A DNA stretch of 64,000 nucleotides from a bacterium (GTDB taxonomy: Bacteria; Bacillota; Clostridia; Christensenellales; Aristaeellaceae), in NCBI GenBank assembly GCA_004563405.1, contig SFTH01000011.1, positions 1-64,000 on the forward strand, read 5' to 3'. A program made the translations under genes and the position numbers. This document shows, in pieces, positions 31,986 through 40,614 of this stretch (its first letter is position 1; every line of letters starts with the position of its first letter). The notes beneath the pieces were generated by a model, which was not told the DNA's origin, ran no database searches, and saw nothing but the letters and a program-made list of their open reading frames with translations.

Positions 31986-33275
31986 ATGTCTAAATCCAAC
32001 AGAGGTCTTCGCATCGGCAATTACCGCATCACCCCCCTGGGTCTGGGCGCCCTGGCGGTGATCCTGGTGATCATCATCGCCATCGTGGTGTTGCTGGTGG
32101 TCAATCCCTTCGGCGGAAACGACGCTTCGAAGGTATTCGTGAATCAGCCCAGCCCAAGCCCGTCGGAGACGCCGGTGCCCACGCCGACGCCCACGCCCAC
32201 GCCGACGCCTGCGCCCACGCCCCGCTCGGCCACCATACGCTCCCTGGGCGAGATCGCCATGCAGGAGAACCTGCTCACGGCGGCAAAGACTGAGGACGGA
32301 AGCTACGACTTCAGCGCCATGTTCGCCGAAATCGCAGACGTGATGGGCGACGCGGACTACACCGTGGCCGACGTCGAGGGCAGCCTCGGCGGCAGCGGCG
32401 ACATCTCCGGCAGCACGCTGATGCGCACGCCCGCTTCGCTGATTCAGACGCTGAAGGACTGCGGCGTGGATATGCTGAACATCGCCAACGACCACGCGCT
32501 GGACGGCGGCATGGAGGATCTGATGGCGGCGCTGGAGAACTGCAAGAGCGTCGGCATGGAGTATGTGGGCGCGGCCGCGAGTCAGGCGGAAAAGGACAGC
32601 GCAAAGGTCATCGACATCAACGGCATCAAGGTGGGCTTCGTCGCCTACACCGAGAGCCTGAACGGCATGGAGAGCAAGACCGACGGCGACGCGGTGAAGT
32701 ACGGCGTGAACCTGGTGAGCAAGTCCAACGCGAAGAAGGACATTCAGGCCTGCCGCGATGCGGGCGCGGAGGTCGTCATCACCTACGTCAGCTGGGGCGA
32801 GATGCTCAAGCGGGAGACCACGGAGAGCCAGCAGAGCATCGCAAAGGCGCTGGTGAGCTGCGGCGCAGACGTGATCATCGGCTACAACCCGCACGTCATT
32901 CAGCCCGCCACCTGGATCGAGATGAAGGACAAGTCCGGCAACGTGACCCAGCGCACCCTCTGCCTGTGCGCAACCGGCAACTTCCTCTCCGATTCCCGCG
33001 AACAGTACAGCGATTCGGGCATCATCTTTGAGTTCACCATTCAGGAGAAGGAGGACTTCAGCGGCCTGGAGATCACCAGTCCCATCTACATTCCCACCTA
33101 TGTGTGGCGCATTGAAAGCGGAGACGAATACGACTACCGCACCCTCGCCTCCGGACAGTGGCTGGAGAGCGCGCCCGAAACCATGAACTACACCCAGTAC
33201 AGCCGCATGAAGGAGGTCTGGGCGGAGGCGCAGAGCATCATGGGAACGGACGTCGCCACCGTCGCCGCCGATTGA
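31986..33275 (+). CDS. CapA family (poly-gamma-glutamate synthesis-like) membrane-anchored protein
   Basis: The 429-residue protein has a short basic N-terminus, one membrane span (residues ~18-42) and a Pro/Thr stalk (residues ~56-80). A CapA-type metallophosphatase-like domain follows, with ADVEGSLGG, NIANDHALDGG and IGYNPHVIQP. Two usual metal positions differ: the GD of the first motif reads GE, and the GHHPH motif reads GYNPH. CapA proteins handle polyglutamate capsule or other surface polymers, and enzymatic activity here is uncertain. GGAGG precedes the ATG by 9 nt. It is divergent from the repeat protein gene. Confidence 0.85.
   Translation: MSKSNRGLRIGNYRITPLGLGALAVILVIIIAIVVLLVVNPFGGNDASKVFVNQPSPSPSETPVPTPTPTPTPTPAPTPRSATIRSLGEIAMQENLLTAAKTEDGSYDFSAMFAEIADVMGDADYTVADVEGSLGGSGDISGSTLMRTPASLIQTLKDCGVDMLNIANDHALDGGMEDLMAALENCKSVGMEYVGAAASQAEKDSAKVIDINGIKVGFVAYTESLNGMESKTDGDAVKYGVNLVSKSNAKKDIQACRDAGAEVVITYVSWGEMLKRETTESQQSIAKALVSCGADVIIGYNPHVIQPATWIEMKDKSGNVTQRTLCLCATGNFLSDSREQYSDSGIIFEFTIQEKEDFSGLEITSPIYIPTYVWRIESGDEYDYRTLASGQWLESAPETMNYTQYSRMKEVWAEAQSIMGTDVATVAAD
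32150..32224 (+). repeat. Pro/Thr-coding simple repeat
   Basis: CCCACGCC-type repeats encode the stalk of the CapA-like protein. Confidence 0.7.
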
Positions 33276-33302
33276 CCCTCTCTCCCCCTTACACGATCGC
33301 GA

Positions 33303-33331
33303 CTGGCCCCAAAACGCTGTTTTGGGGCCAG
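33303..33331 (+). terminator. Terminator of the CapA-like gene
   Basis: Perfect 12-bp arms CTGGCCCCAAAA/TTTTGGGGCCAG with a 5-nt loop, followed by ATTTATAAA. It ends 14 nt before mutY. Confidence 0.75.
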
Positions 33332-33345
33332 ATTTATAAAAAGCC

Positions 33346-34431
33346 ATGGATATCAGCAAACGTCTTTTAATATGGTATGATGAAAACGCCCGCAGCCTTC
33401 CCTGGCGCGGGACCCGCGACCCCTATCGCATCTGGCTCTCCGAAATCATGCTCCAGCAGACCCGCGCGGAGGCCGTCGCGCGCTATTACGACCGCTTTCT
33501 CGCCCGCTTTCCGGACGTACACGCCCTGGCGGCCGCCGGGGAGGACGAGGTGCTCAAGCTCTGGGAGGGGCTGGGCTATTACTCCCGTGCGCGCAACCTG
33601 CACGCGGCGGCGCGGCAGGTGTCGGAGGCGGGCGGGCGCTTCCCGGAGAGCGTGGAGGGGCTCCAGGCGCTTCCCGGCGTGGGGCCCTACGCCGCGCGCG
33701 CCATCGCCTCCATCGCCTACGGCGCCCGCGTCCCCGCCCTGGACGGCAACCAGATGCGGGTGCTCTCCCGCTGCTTTGCGGTGGAGCGCATTCTCAAAAC
33801 GCCCTTCGACCTCGAGGCGGAGGCGACGGCCTGTCTGAGCAGCGACCGGCCCGGGGACTACAATCAGGCGCTGATGGATCTCGGCGCGCGCATCTGTACG
33901 CCGAAGAAGCCGAAGTGTTCCAGCTGTCCCCTCGCCCCCGGCTGCCGCGGCCGGGAGGAGGGCGAGCCGGAGCGCTATCCCCTGCGCCCTGCGCCCGCGG
34001 TCAAGCGGGAGGAAGCGCGCACTGTCTTTCTGATCGAAGCGCCCCGGGGAATCTGCATCCGCCGTCGCGACGGCGAAAAGCTGCTGGGCGGGCTGTACGA
34101 GTTTCCCTCGGCGGAGGGCTGGCTGGATCGGGCGGCGGCGGAGGCGCTGTTGGCGGAGGCCGGCTTCGGTGGGATGGCGGATTTTACGCCCCTTCCCCCC
34201 GCGAAACATGTGTTCACCCACATGGTCTGGCGCATGCAGGGATGGCGGCTGCGCGCGGAGCGTGCACCCGGGGAACTGCTTCAGGCGGACGCGGAGGCGC
34301 TGCGCGCGCGCGCCTTCCCCAGCGCGCTGCGCAAATACCGGGAGATCGCCCTGGAGCTGCTCGACGGCTTTTCCCCCGTCTCGGAGGATTCGCCATTGAA
34401 AGCGCCGTCGGAATGTGATAAAATGGCTTAG
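33346..34431 (+). CDS. mutY: A/G-specific adenine DNA glycosylase
   Basis: The 361-residue protein has the MutY catalytic domain: the SEIMLQQT segment with the catalytic Glu near residue 33, the helix-hairpin-helix LPGVGPYAARAI near residue 110, and PALDGNQMRVLSR with the catalytic Asp near residue 131. Four iron-sulfur cysteines follow (C-x6-C-x2-C-x5-C, near residues 185-201). The C-terminal Nudix-like 8-oxoG recognition domain includes PPAKHVFTHMVW. It removes adenine opposite 8-oxoguanine. No good ribosome binding site precedes the ATG. Confidence 0.95.
   Translation: MDISKRLLIWYDENARSLPWRGTRDPYRIWLSEIMLQQTRAEAVARYYDRFLARFPDVHALAAAGEDEVLKLWEGLGYYSRARNLHAAARQVSEAGGRFPESVEGLQALPGVGPYAARAIASIAYGARVPALDGNQMRVLSRCFAVERILKTPFDLEAEATACLSSDRPGDYNQALMDLGARICTPKKPKCSSCPLAPGCRGREEGEPERYPLRPAPAVKREEARTVFLIEAPRGICIRRRDGEKLLGGLYEFPSAEGWLDRAAAEALLAEAGFGGMADFTPLPPAKHVFTHMVWRMQGWRLRAERAPGELLQADAEALRARAFPSALRKYREIALELLDGFSPVSEDSPLKAPSECDKMA
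34396..34424 (+). promoter_or_regulatory. Promoter of nagA
   Basis: TTGAAA (34396-34401) and TAAAAT (34419-34424), spaced by 17 bp, lie inside the 3' end of mutY. Confidence 0.65.
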
Positions 34432-34491
34432 AGGAGAATTTTGCCAACGGCATTTGAATCCATGGAATAGAAAGATGGGGTGAATCATCCA

Positions 34492-35634
34492 ATGCAAGCG
34501 ATTATAAATGGAAAGATCGTGCTGCCGGACCGGCTGGCCGAGGGCTGCGCGCTTCTGTTTGATGAGAAAATCCAGGGCGTCGTTCCCGCGGCGCAGGTTC
34601 CCGCCGGTGCGAAGGTGATCGACGCGGCGGGCGGCCTTGTCATTCCCGGCCTGATTGACATGCACATTCACGGCTATCTGGGCGAGGACGCCTCCGACGG
34701 AAGCTTCGAAGGCATCCGCACCATGGCCGAGGGCGTGGCGAAGAACGGCGTGACCGGCTTTTTGCCCACCACCATGACCGTGTCCTACGACGAGCTGAAC
34801 GCTGCCTTCGACCAGATTCGCCGGGGCATGCGTCAGTCCTTGCAGGACGATTGGCAGGGCGCGCAGATTCTGGGCGTGAACGCCGAGGGGCCCTTCATCA
34901 ACCCCGCAAAGAAAGGCGCGCAGGCGGGCGAGCACATCCGCCCCGGCGATGCGGAATTCCTGAAGGCGAACCTGGACGTCATCCGCGTGTTCACCATCGC
35001 CCCGGAGATGCCGGGCAACATGGACTGCATCCGCGAGATGGCGGGCCGGACGCTGATCTCCATGGGCCATACCGCGGCCACCTACGACCAGGCGGCGGCG
35101 GCCATTGAGGCGGGCGTGGGCCATGTGACCCACCTGTTCAACGCCCAGACGCCGCTGATGCACCGCGACCCGGGCGTGGTGGGCGCGGCCCTCACCGACG
35201 CACGGGTGAGCTGCGAGCTGATCGCGGACACCTTCCACGTCAGCCGTCACCTCTTCCCCCTCGTCTCCCGCATGAAGGGCGACAAGCTGGTGCTCATTAC
35301 CGACTGCACCCGCGCGGGCGGACTGGAGGATGGCGAGTACACCCTGGGCGGCCAGCCCATCTTCGTCAAGGGAATCGAATGTCGCCTGGCGGACGGCACC
35401 ATCGCCGGCAGCGTGCTGAAGCTGAACGCCGCCGTGCGCAACCTGCTGGCGAACACCTCCCTGGAAATCTGGGAGGCTGTGAACGCCGCGAGTCTGAACC
35501 CCGCAAGGCGCATCGGCGTGGACGCGGCCAAGGGCTCCCTCGAAGCGGGCAAGGACGCGGACATCGCCATCTGCGACGCAGATTTCAACGTTCGCCGCAC
35601 CATACTGGGCGGACGCACCATTTACACCGCATAA
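34492..35634 (+). CDS. nagA: N-acetylglucosamine-6-phosphate deacetylase
   Basis: The 380-residue amidohydrolase has the metal motif DMHIHGYLGED near residues 56-66, NAEGPFINPAKKGAH-like NAEGPF near residue 129, SMGHTAAT and VGHVTHLFNA with metal His residues, and the catalytic Asp in LITDCTRAGG near residue 268. It converts GlcNAc 6-phosphate to glucosamine 6-phosphate and acetate. The ATG at 34492 is 9 nt from GGGGTG; a GTG at 34480 is the alternative. It is followed by a ROK kinase that may supply its substrate. Confidence 0.94.
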   Translation: MQAIINGKIVLPDRLAEGCALLFDEKIQGVVPAAQVPAGAKVIDAAGGLVIPGLIDMHIHGYLGEDASDGSFEGIRTMAEGVAKNGVTGFLPTTMTVSYDELNAAFDQIRRGMRQSLQDDWQGAQILGVNAEGPFINPAKKGAQAGEHIRPGDAEFLKANLDVIRVFTIAPEMPGNMDCIREMAGRTLISMGHTAATYDQAAAAIEAGVGHVTHLFNAQTPLMHRDPGVVGAALTDARVSCELIADTFHVSRHLFPLVSRMKGDKLVLITDCTRAGGLEDGEYTLGGQPIFVKGIECRLADGTIAGSVLKLNAAVRNLLANTSLEIWEAVNAASLNPARRIGVDAAKGSLEAGKDADIAICDADFNVRRTILGGRTIYTA

Positions 35635-35649
35635 CGGAGGATCGAGCGC

Positions 35650-37023
35650 ATGAATCTCAAGTATAAGGCCATATTGGATCCCGGTTTTCAGCCCATGGAG
35701 CTGGTGCTGCGCGACTACGAGGCGCGGGTGCGCGCGGGCGCGTCCCAGCGCCTGGAGATCGCGGTGGAGCGCAACAAGGGTTACTGCGAGCGCTTCGCCC
35801 TGGACATTCTGCCCGACGGCGCGGATGACGAGCTGAGCTGCGCCGTGATGGAGCGCTACGTCAAGACCCTGCTGTGGGTCTACGGCGGCTGGAAGATCTA
35901 CGTCAGTGGCTCTCGGACGATCTATGAATTCCTGCACGCGGCCTACCAGAAGGGCGGCCTGCGGGAGTTTGACGTGTGGTTCATGAGCCGCGTGTACGAG
36001 CGCCCCTTCGAAGTCGTCTGGGTGGAGAATCCCGCAGACATGCCGGAAACCCGCCGCAGCGCCAGCGCCGTGGGCCGCCATCTGGGCGGCTGCCGCATCG
36101 GCTTCGACGCGGGCGGAAGCGACCGCAAGGTCAGCGCCGTGATCGACGGCGAGAGCGTGTACTCCGAGGAGGTCGTCTGGCATCCCAAGACCCAGTCCGA
36201 CCCCGAGTATCACTACCAGGGCATCAAGGAGGCCTTCAGGACCGCCGCCTCCAAGCTGCCCCGGGTGGACGGCATCGGCGTGAGCACCGCAGGCGTGCTC
36301 ATCGACAACCGCGTGATGGTCGCCTCCCTGTTCGTCAAGGTCAGCGACGAGGACTTCGAGCGCCGGGTGAAGAACATCTATCTGGACGTGGCGAAGGAGC
36401 TGGGCGAGAACATTCCCATCGAGGTGGCCAACGACGGCGACGTGACCGCGCTGGCGGGCGCGATGGATCTGGGGGACAACGCGGTGCTGGGCATCGCCAT
36501 GGGCACCAGCGAGGCCGGCGGCTATGTGGACGGCAACGGCAACATCACCGGCTGGCTGAACGAGCTGGCCTTCGTGCCCGTGGACTTCAACCGAGAGGCC
36601 ATGGTGGACGAGTGGAGCGGCGACTATGGCTGCGGCGTGAAGTACTTCTCTCAGGACAGCGTCAACAAGCTGGCCCCGGCATCCGGCATCGAGGTCGATC
36701 CGGACATGACCCCCGCTGAAAAGCTGAAGGTGGTTCAGAAGTTGATGGCCGAGGGCGATCCTCGGGCGGTGAAGGTGTACGAAAGCATCGGCGTGTACTT
36801 CGGCTATGCCATTGCCTACTACGCCCGCTTCTACGACATCCGCCATGTGCTCATCATGGGCCGCGTGACCAGTGGCGAGGGCGGCGTGATTCTGCTCGAC
36901 CGGGCCCGCGAGGTGCTCCGGGGCGAATTCCCCGAGCTGGCCGCGAAGATGGAGCTCTCCATTCCGGACGAATCCAGCCGCCGGGTGGGCCAGAGCATCG
37001 CAGCCGCGAGCCTGCCGGAATAA
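35650..37023 (+). CDS. ROK family sugar kinase-like protein with N-terminal extension
   Basis: The 457-residue protein has about 145 unrecognised N-terminal residues and then a ROK fold: RIGFDAGGSDRKVSAVI (phosphate motif, residues ~153-170), GIGVSTAGVLIDN, EVANDGDVTALAGA with the catalytic Asp, and GIAMGTSEAGG. The ROK zinc motif CxCGxxGCxE is missing, as is any DNA-binding domain. Position 15 nt after nagA suggests GlcNAc or another amino sugar as the substrate; a glucokinase-like role is possible. An AACGGAGGATCGAGCGC site precedes the ATG, and a terminator follows. Confidence 0.82.
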   Translation: MNLKYKAILDPGFQPMELVLRDYEARVRAGASQRLEIAVERNKGYCERFALDILPDGADDELSCAVMERYVKTLLWVYGGWKIYVSGSRTIYEFLHAAYQKGGLREFDVWFMSRVYERPFEVVWVENPADMPETRRSASAVGRHLGGCRIGFDAGGSDRKVSAVIDGESVYSEEVVWHPKTQSDPEYHYQGIKEAFRTAASKLPRVDGIGVSTAGVLIDNRVMVASLFVKVSDEDFERRVKNIYLDVAKELGENIPIEVANDGDVTALAGAMDLGDNAVLGIAMGTSEAGGYVDGNGNITGWLNELAFVPVDFNREAMVDEWSGDYGCGVKYFSQDSVNKLAPASGIEVDPDMTPAEKLKVVQKLMAEGDPRAVKVYESIGVYFGYAIAYYARFYDIRHVLIMGRVTSGEGGVILLDRAREVLRGEFPELAAKMELSIPDESSRRVGQSIAAASLPE

Positions 37024-37035
37024 GCAAAGCAAAAT

Positions 37036-37071
37036 GGAGCGCCCCGCACACGCCGGGCGCTCCGCTCTTTT
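37036..37071 (+). terminator. Terminator of the nagA-ROK operon
   Basis: Perfect 9-bp arms GGAGCGCCC/GGGCGCTCC with a 10-nt loop, followed by GCTCTTTT. Confidence 0.85.
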
Positions 37072-37127
37072 CAGAGGGACGTTGTGCGCAGATTGGTCAA
37101 ACCGCCGCGCGCAGGAGGAGGAAAGCC

Positions 37128-37553
37128 ATGGACATCTGGGAACAGCTCTATCAAAAGGCGAAGGAACAGTATCACCCGGAGGAGGTCTCCCCCTTCGTCT
37201 ATGCCCACCATGTGGTCTGCGCGCTTCAGGCGCAGGACGGGCAGATCTTCACCGGCTTCTGCATCGAGAGCGCGTCCGGCGTAATGAACCTCTGCGCGGA
37301 GCGGGTGGCCGCGCTGAACATGTACCAGCAGAGCGGACAGACCGTCGTGCGCCGTCTGATCGCCTTCCGGGATCGTCCGCCCTTCGGCGGCGGCAGCGGC
37401 ATGCCCTGCGGCGCATGCCGGGAGTTCCTTTTGCAGCTCTCCCCCGAAAATCGGAACACAGAGATCCTGGTGGACTTCGACAGGCGCGAGACCGTCCGTC
37501 TGGAAGCGCTCATGCCCGGCTGGTGGGGCTGGGAGCGATACGAAAGGGCATAA
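37128..37553 (+). CDS. Cytidine deaminase-like protein
   Basis: The 141-residue protein has the zinc-dependent deaminase signature: NLCAERVAALN near residues 54-64 (Cys ligand plus catalytic Glu) and MPCGACREF near residues 90-98. The N-terminal strand FVYAHHVVCALQAQDGQIFTG resembles blasticidin-S or cytidine deaminases. The substrate may be cytidine or another nucleoside. GCAGGAGGAAAGCC precedes the ATG. It has its own terminator and is separated from the nagA operon by another. Confidence 0.85.
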   Translation: MDIWEQLYQKAKEQYHPEEVSPFVYAHHVVCALQAQDGQIFTGFCIESASGVMNLCAERVAALNMYQQSGQTVVRRLIAFRDRPPFGGGSGMPCGACREFLLQLSPENRNTEILVDFDRRETVRLEALMPGWWGWERYERA

Positions 37554-37556
37554 AAA

Positions 37557-37594
37557 ACTGCGCGGGCTTCATGGCTCCGCGCAGTCTTCTTTTT
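37557..37594 (+). terminator. Terminator of the deaminase gene
   Basis: Perfect 9-bp arms ACTGCGCGG/CCGCGCAGT followed by CTTCTTTTT. A run of A before the left arm allows action on the convergent DUF1576 transcript too. Confidence 0.88.
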
Positions 37595-37604
37595 GGGGAT
37601 CGGC

Positions 37605-38906
37605 TTACTTCGCCGCCCTTCTCTCCTCGAAGGTCTTGAAGAAGTGCTCCAGAACCGGGACGAGCACGAAGGCCACGATGCCGGAGGTGAAGCCGCCGTT
37701 GTAGAGGTTGAATCCGCCGTGGATGGCGGGAACGCTGGTGACCAGGCAGTAGTGCATCAGGCCCGCGACCACGCCCGCGATGGGGCCGTACTTGCCGGAA
37801 ACCGGCGCAAGGCCGCTGGCGAAGCACAGGCCGACCACGATGGCCTGGGCGTTCAGCGCGTTCACGCCGAACAGGGAGCCGAGAAAGTAGCCCACCATGA
37901 TGGGCAGCACGTTCAGCGGCGTCGCGCCCGCAGCGCAGAAGGCCAGCATGCACCAGACCACGCCGAAGGTGGGGCCGGTAAATTTCGCGCCGATGAGATT
38001 GTAGTAGGCCAGGATGAACAGGCCGTACACGCCGAAGTTGATCACACAGGGGCCGATGCCGTGCTTTGCAGCGAAGTCCACCTTGTGGCCGGGATCCAGC
38101 AGCAGCTTTCCATAGCCCTTGAAGCCGCCGTTGAGCGCGAGGCCAAAGGCGATACACAGCACGAAGCAGACCAGCGCGAACACATTGCACAGCACGGGGC
38201 TGCCCTCGCCCAGGGTCGCCGCGATGGCCGGCGCCTCTACGCCCAGCGTCTTGTACAGCGTGGCAAAGATCATGAAGCACAGAAAGCCCGCCGCGGGGCC
38301 GGCGTTGTAGAGGTCATAGCCCTTGTGGAAGAACTGGGCGTGGGCGCAGAGCGCGGGCATGCACACGCCCACCACCACGCCGATGACCAGCGCGAGCACC
38401 GCGCCCAGGAGCGTGACGCTGCGAAGCTCCGTGCCCGGATAGCGGAAGAGCATCTCGCTCGCCAGCGGCGCGAGGGCCGTGGAGAACATGGCAAAGTTGA
38501 TGTTCTTTGCAAAGCTCTGGCGCTTGAGGAGCGAATAGACGGCAGTGCCCAGAATGATGGGCAGGATGTTCAGAATGTTGATACCGAAGAAGCTGAATCC
38601 CACCGTGAGCATGTAGGCCGCGACCGTGCCGCCGCCCACAACCGCGCCGGGCAGGTACATCATCAGGCAGCAAACCGCGCCCACCAGCGCCACATTCAGA
38701 AACGCGCCGGAGACGCTGCCGATCTCCACAAAGAAATAGTCCTTTGTCAGCAGAGACGGCCTGGTGATGATGCGCCAGAGGCCGCCGAGCATGTCCGTGC
38801 GATCCGGCGCGCACAGCGCGCCGATGAGAAAGGCCGCCGTAAACGCGGAAAGCACGATTCTCAGAATGGTACTGCTACTCTGCTTGCGCAGCTTTTCAAT
38901 GCTCAT
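37605..38906 (-). CDS. DUF1576 multi-spanning membrane protein
   Basis: The 433-residue protein has about 11-12 hydrophobic segments in two related halves. FFHKGYDLYNAGPAAGFLCF and GGFNLYNGGFTSGIVAF are matching repeats typical of DUF1576 proteins. These are found in Clostridia and are thought to be transporters, with no assigned substrate. The ATG at 38906 has GGAGG 7 nt upstream. It lies behind folD and its terminator, on the same strand. Confidence 0.85.
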   Translation of the reverse strand: MSIEKLRKQSSSTILRIVLSAFTAAFLIGALCAPDRTDMLGGLWRIITRPSLLTKDYFFVEIGSVSGAFLNVALVGAVCCLMMYLPGAVVGGGTVAAYMLTVGFSFFGINILNILPIILGTAVYSLLKRQSFAKNINFAMFSTALAPLASEMLFRYPGTELRSVTLLGAVLALVIGVVVGVCMPALCAHAQFFHKGYDLYNAGPAAGFLCFMIFATLYKTLGVEAPAIAATLGEGSPVLCNVFALVCFVLCIAFGLALNGGFKGYGKLLLDPGHKVDFAAKHGIGPCVINFGVYGLFILAYYNLIGAKFTGPTFGVVWCMLAFCAAGATPLNVLPIMVGYFLGSLFGVNALNAQAIVVGLCFASGLAPVSGKYGPIAGVVAGLMHYCLVTSVPAIHGGFNLYNGGFTSGIVAFVLVPVLEHFFKTFEERRAAK

Positions 38907-38941
38907 GCAGATCCCTCCTGTCCTCATTTGAGCGTAGAAAG

Positions 38942-38971
38942 CCCGCCCGTCAATCGGGTTCGACGGGCGGG
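38942..38971 (-). terminator. Terminator of the fhs-fchA-folD operon
   Basis: Perfect 10-bp arms CCCGCCCGTC/GACGGGCGGG with a 10-nt loop, followed on the minus strand by CTTTCT, 16 nt past the folD stop. Confidence 0.75.
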
Positions 38972-38987
38972 ACGCTGGATTTTTGCT

Positions 38988-39875
38988 TTAGATGCCCGCC
39001 TTGCGCGCCGCGGCCTCAACCACATGGCCGATCAGCACGGAGGTCGTCACGGAGCCGACGCCGCCCGGAACGGGGGTGATGGCCTCGACGATGGGCTCGA
39101 TCTCCTCAAACCTGGCGTCGCCTGCGATGGCGCCCTTGCCGCCCTTGGAGTTGATCTTCTCGGGATCCCAGTTGATGGAAACGTCGATCACGATCTGGCC
39201 GGGGCGCACGAAGTCCTTGGTCAGGGAGCCCAGCACGCCGGCTGCGGACACCAGGATGTCCGCGCTGCGGGCGACCTCGGCGGTGTTGACCGTCTTGGTG
39301 TGGCAGATGGTAACGGTGGCGTTCTTCTTCATCAGCATCATGGCTGCGGGCTTGCCGACGACCAGGGAGCGGCCGATGACCACGGCGCTCTTGCCCTTGC
39401 AGTCGATGCCGTAGTAGTCCAGGATCTCCATGCAGGCCTGGGGCGTGCAGGGCGCGAAGCCCAGATCCTTGCGGTCCTCAAACACGCCCGCGTTGGACAA
39501 GTCGGTCATGCAGTCTACGTCCTTGGCCGGGTCGAGCTTGTTGCAGATCTCGTTCTGATCCGCCTTCAGGTGCTTGGGCAGGGGGCGGAACATCAGCACG
39601 CCGTGGATGCTCTCGTTCGCGTTGAGCTCCTCGATCTTGGCAATCAGCGCTTCCTTGGTCACGTCCTCGGGCAGCACGAACTTCTCGACCTCGACGCCGA
39701 TCAGCTCCGCGCGGGCCACCGCGCCCTTCTCATAGGACAGGTCGGACGGATTCTCGCCGCAGCGCAGAATGCCCAGTTTCGGGCTGACGCCCTTTTCCTT
39801 CAGTTCGGCCACCTTCGCCTGCAGCTTCGCATTCAGCGCGGCGGTAACTTCCTTGCCCAGCAGTAGCTTTGCCAT
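38988..39875 (-). CDS. folD: FolD-like methylene-THF dehydrogenase with atypical active site
   Basis: The 295-residue protein has both FolD domains. The NAD(P) loop VVIGRSLVVGKPAAMMLM (residues ~167-184) and the C-terminal TPVPGGVGSVTTSVLIGHV are normal. The active-site segment usually reads YVxxK with the catalytic Lys, but here SYEKGAVARAE has no Lys at that spacing. The usual VQLPLP segment with catalytic Gln reads LMFRPLPKHL. The Asp of the DVD segment is kept. Oxidation of methylene-THF is likely; cyclohydrolase activity is doubtful and may be supplied by the adjacent FchA. The variant could form its own clade. Confidence 0.85.
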   Translation of the reverse strand: MAKLLLGKEVTAALNAKLQAKVAELKEKGVSPKLGILRCGENPSDLSYEKGAVARAELIGVEVEKFVLPEDVTKEALIAKIEELNANESIHGVLMFRPLPKHLKADQNEICNKLDPAKDVDCMTDLSNAGVFEDRKDLGFAPCTPQACMEILDYYGIDCKGKSAVVIGRSLVVGKPAAMMLMKKNATVTICHTKTVNTAEVARSADILVSAAGVLGSLTKDFVRPGQIVIDVSINWDPEKINSKGGKGAIAGDARFEEIEPIVEAITPVPGGVGSVTTSVLIGHVVEAAARKAGI

Positions 39876-39911
39876 AATTACAAACCTCCGAATTCAGATG
39901 TACTTTATAGA

Positions 39912-40529
39912 TCAGAAGAAATTTGCGCGCACGCTGGCGAAGATTTCATCCGCCATGGCGCAGTACTTGTCCAGCATGCCGTTGGCCTTCGCGTTCATCT
40001 CCTCGGCCACCTCGCGGTTTTTGAGGGACTTGGTGTTGATGAACACATTCAGGCTGGCGGCCTGCAGGGCGGCCTTGCAGCATACCGCGCCGCAGCCCGC
40101 GTCGGACACGGCCAGGCGGGAGCCCTTCGCCGCGAACACGGAGACGGCCTCGATGGCCTCGCAGCACAGCTCCATGATGCGCATGGGCGTGGAGCAGGCG
40201 ATGATGGTGGCCTCCTCCAGCACCTTGTCGCGGTTGGGATCATCCTTCGGGATGCCGTAGGCCTTGGCCAGGGGCAGGAAGTTTACCTCGTCCGCCTCCA
40301 CCTGATCCAGCAGCTGCTTCTGCAAATCGTCGCACTTTTTCTTCAGGGCGATGATCTCCTCCTCGACCGCGGCGTACTTCTTCTTGCCCACGGTGAGGGA
40401 GCCGACCATGTTGCCCAGGGCGGTGCCGATGGCGCCGACCAGCGCGGCCGCGCCGCCGCCGCCCGGAGCGGGCGCGTCGGAGGCCAGAACGGTTACAAAT
40501 TCACGGCAGGATGCCAAAGTCATATCCAT
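39912..40529 (-). CDS. fchA: Methenyl-THF cyclohydrolase/cyclodeaminase family protein (FchA-like)
   Basis: The 205-residue all-helical protein belongs to the cyclodeaminase/cyclohydrolase family (FTCD C-terminal domain). The N-terminus LASDAPAPGGGGAAALVGAIGTALG is its signature. DEVNFLPLAKAYGIP carries the conserved acidic residue near 80, and the rest is helical. It interconverts methenyl-THF and formyl-THF. It lies between fhs and folD, 36 nt from folD. AGGAG precedes the ATG by 9 nt. Confidence 0.9.
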   Translation of the reverse strand: MDMTLASCREFVTVLASDAPAPGGGGAAALVGAIGTALGNMVGSLTVGKKKYAAVEEEIIALKKKCDDLQKQLLDQVEADEVNFLPLAKAYGIPKDDPNRDKVLEEATIIACSTPMRIMELCCEAIEAVSVFAAKGSRLAVSDAGCGAVCCKAALQAASLNVFINTKSLKNREVAEEMNAKANGMLDKYCAMADEIFASVRANFF

Positions 40530-40570
40530 AGTTCAATTCTCCTAAACTGCGTGTTTTGCTTTAACGGGAA

Positions 40571-40598
40571 ATATGGGTGACATTTCTGCCACCCATAT
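40571..40598 (-). promoter_or_regulatory. Intraoperonic hairpin between fhs and fchA
   Basis: Perfect 9-bp arms ATATGGGTG/CACCCATAT with a 10-nt loop in the 85-nt spacer. It may set the relative expression of the two genes or stabilise the fhs message. Confidence 0.5.
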
Positions 40599-40614
40599 GT
40601 AAAGTATCTGTCGA

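Noticed and set aside
33367..37032. A 1200-codon minus-strand frame across mutY, nagA and the ROK gene
   Set aside because: Three well-recognised genes with proper starts occupy the plus strand; the antisense frame has shadow composition and no ribosome binding site.
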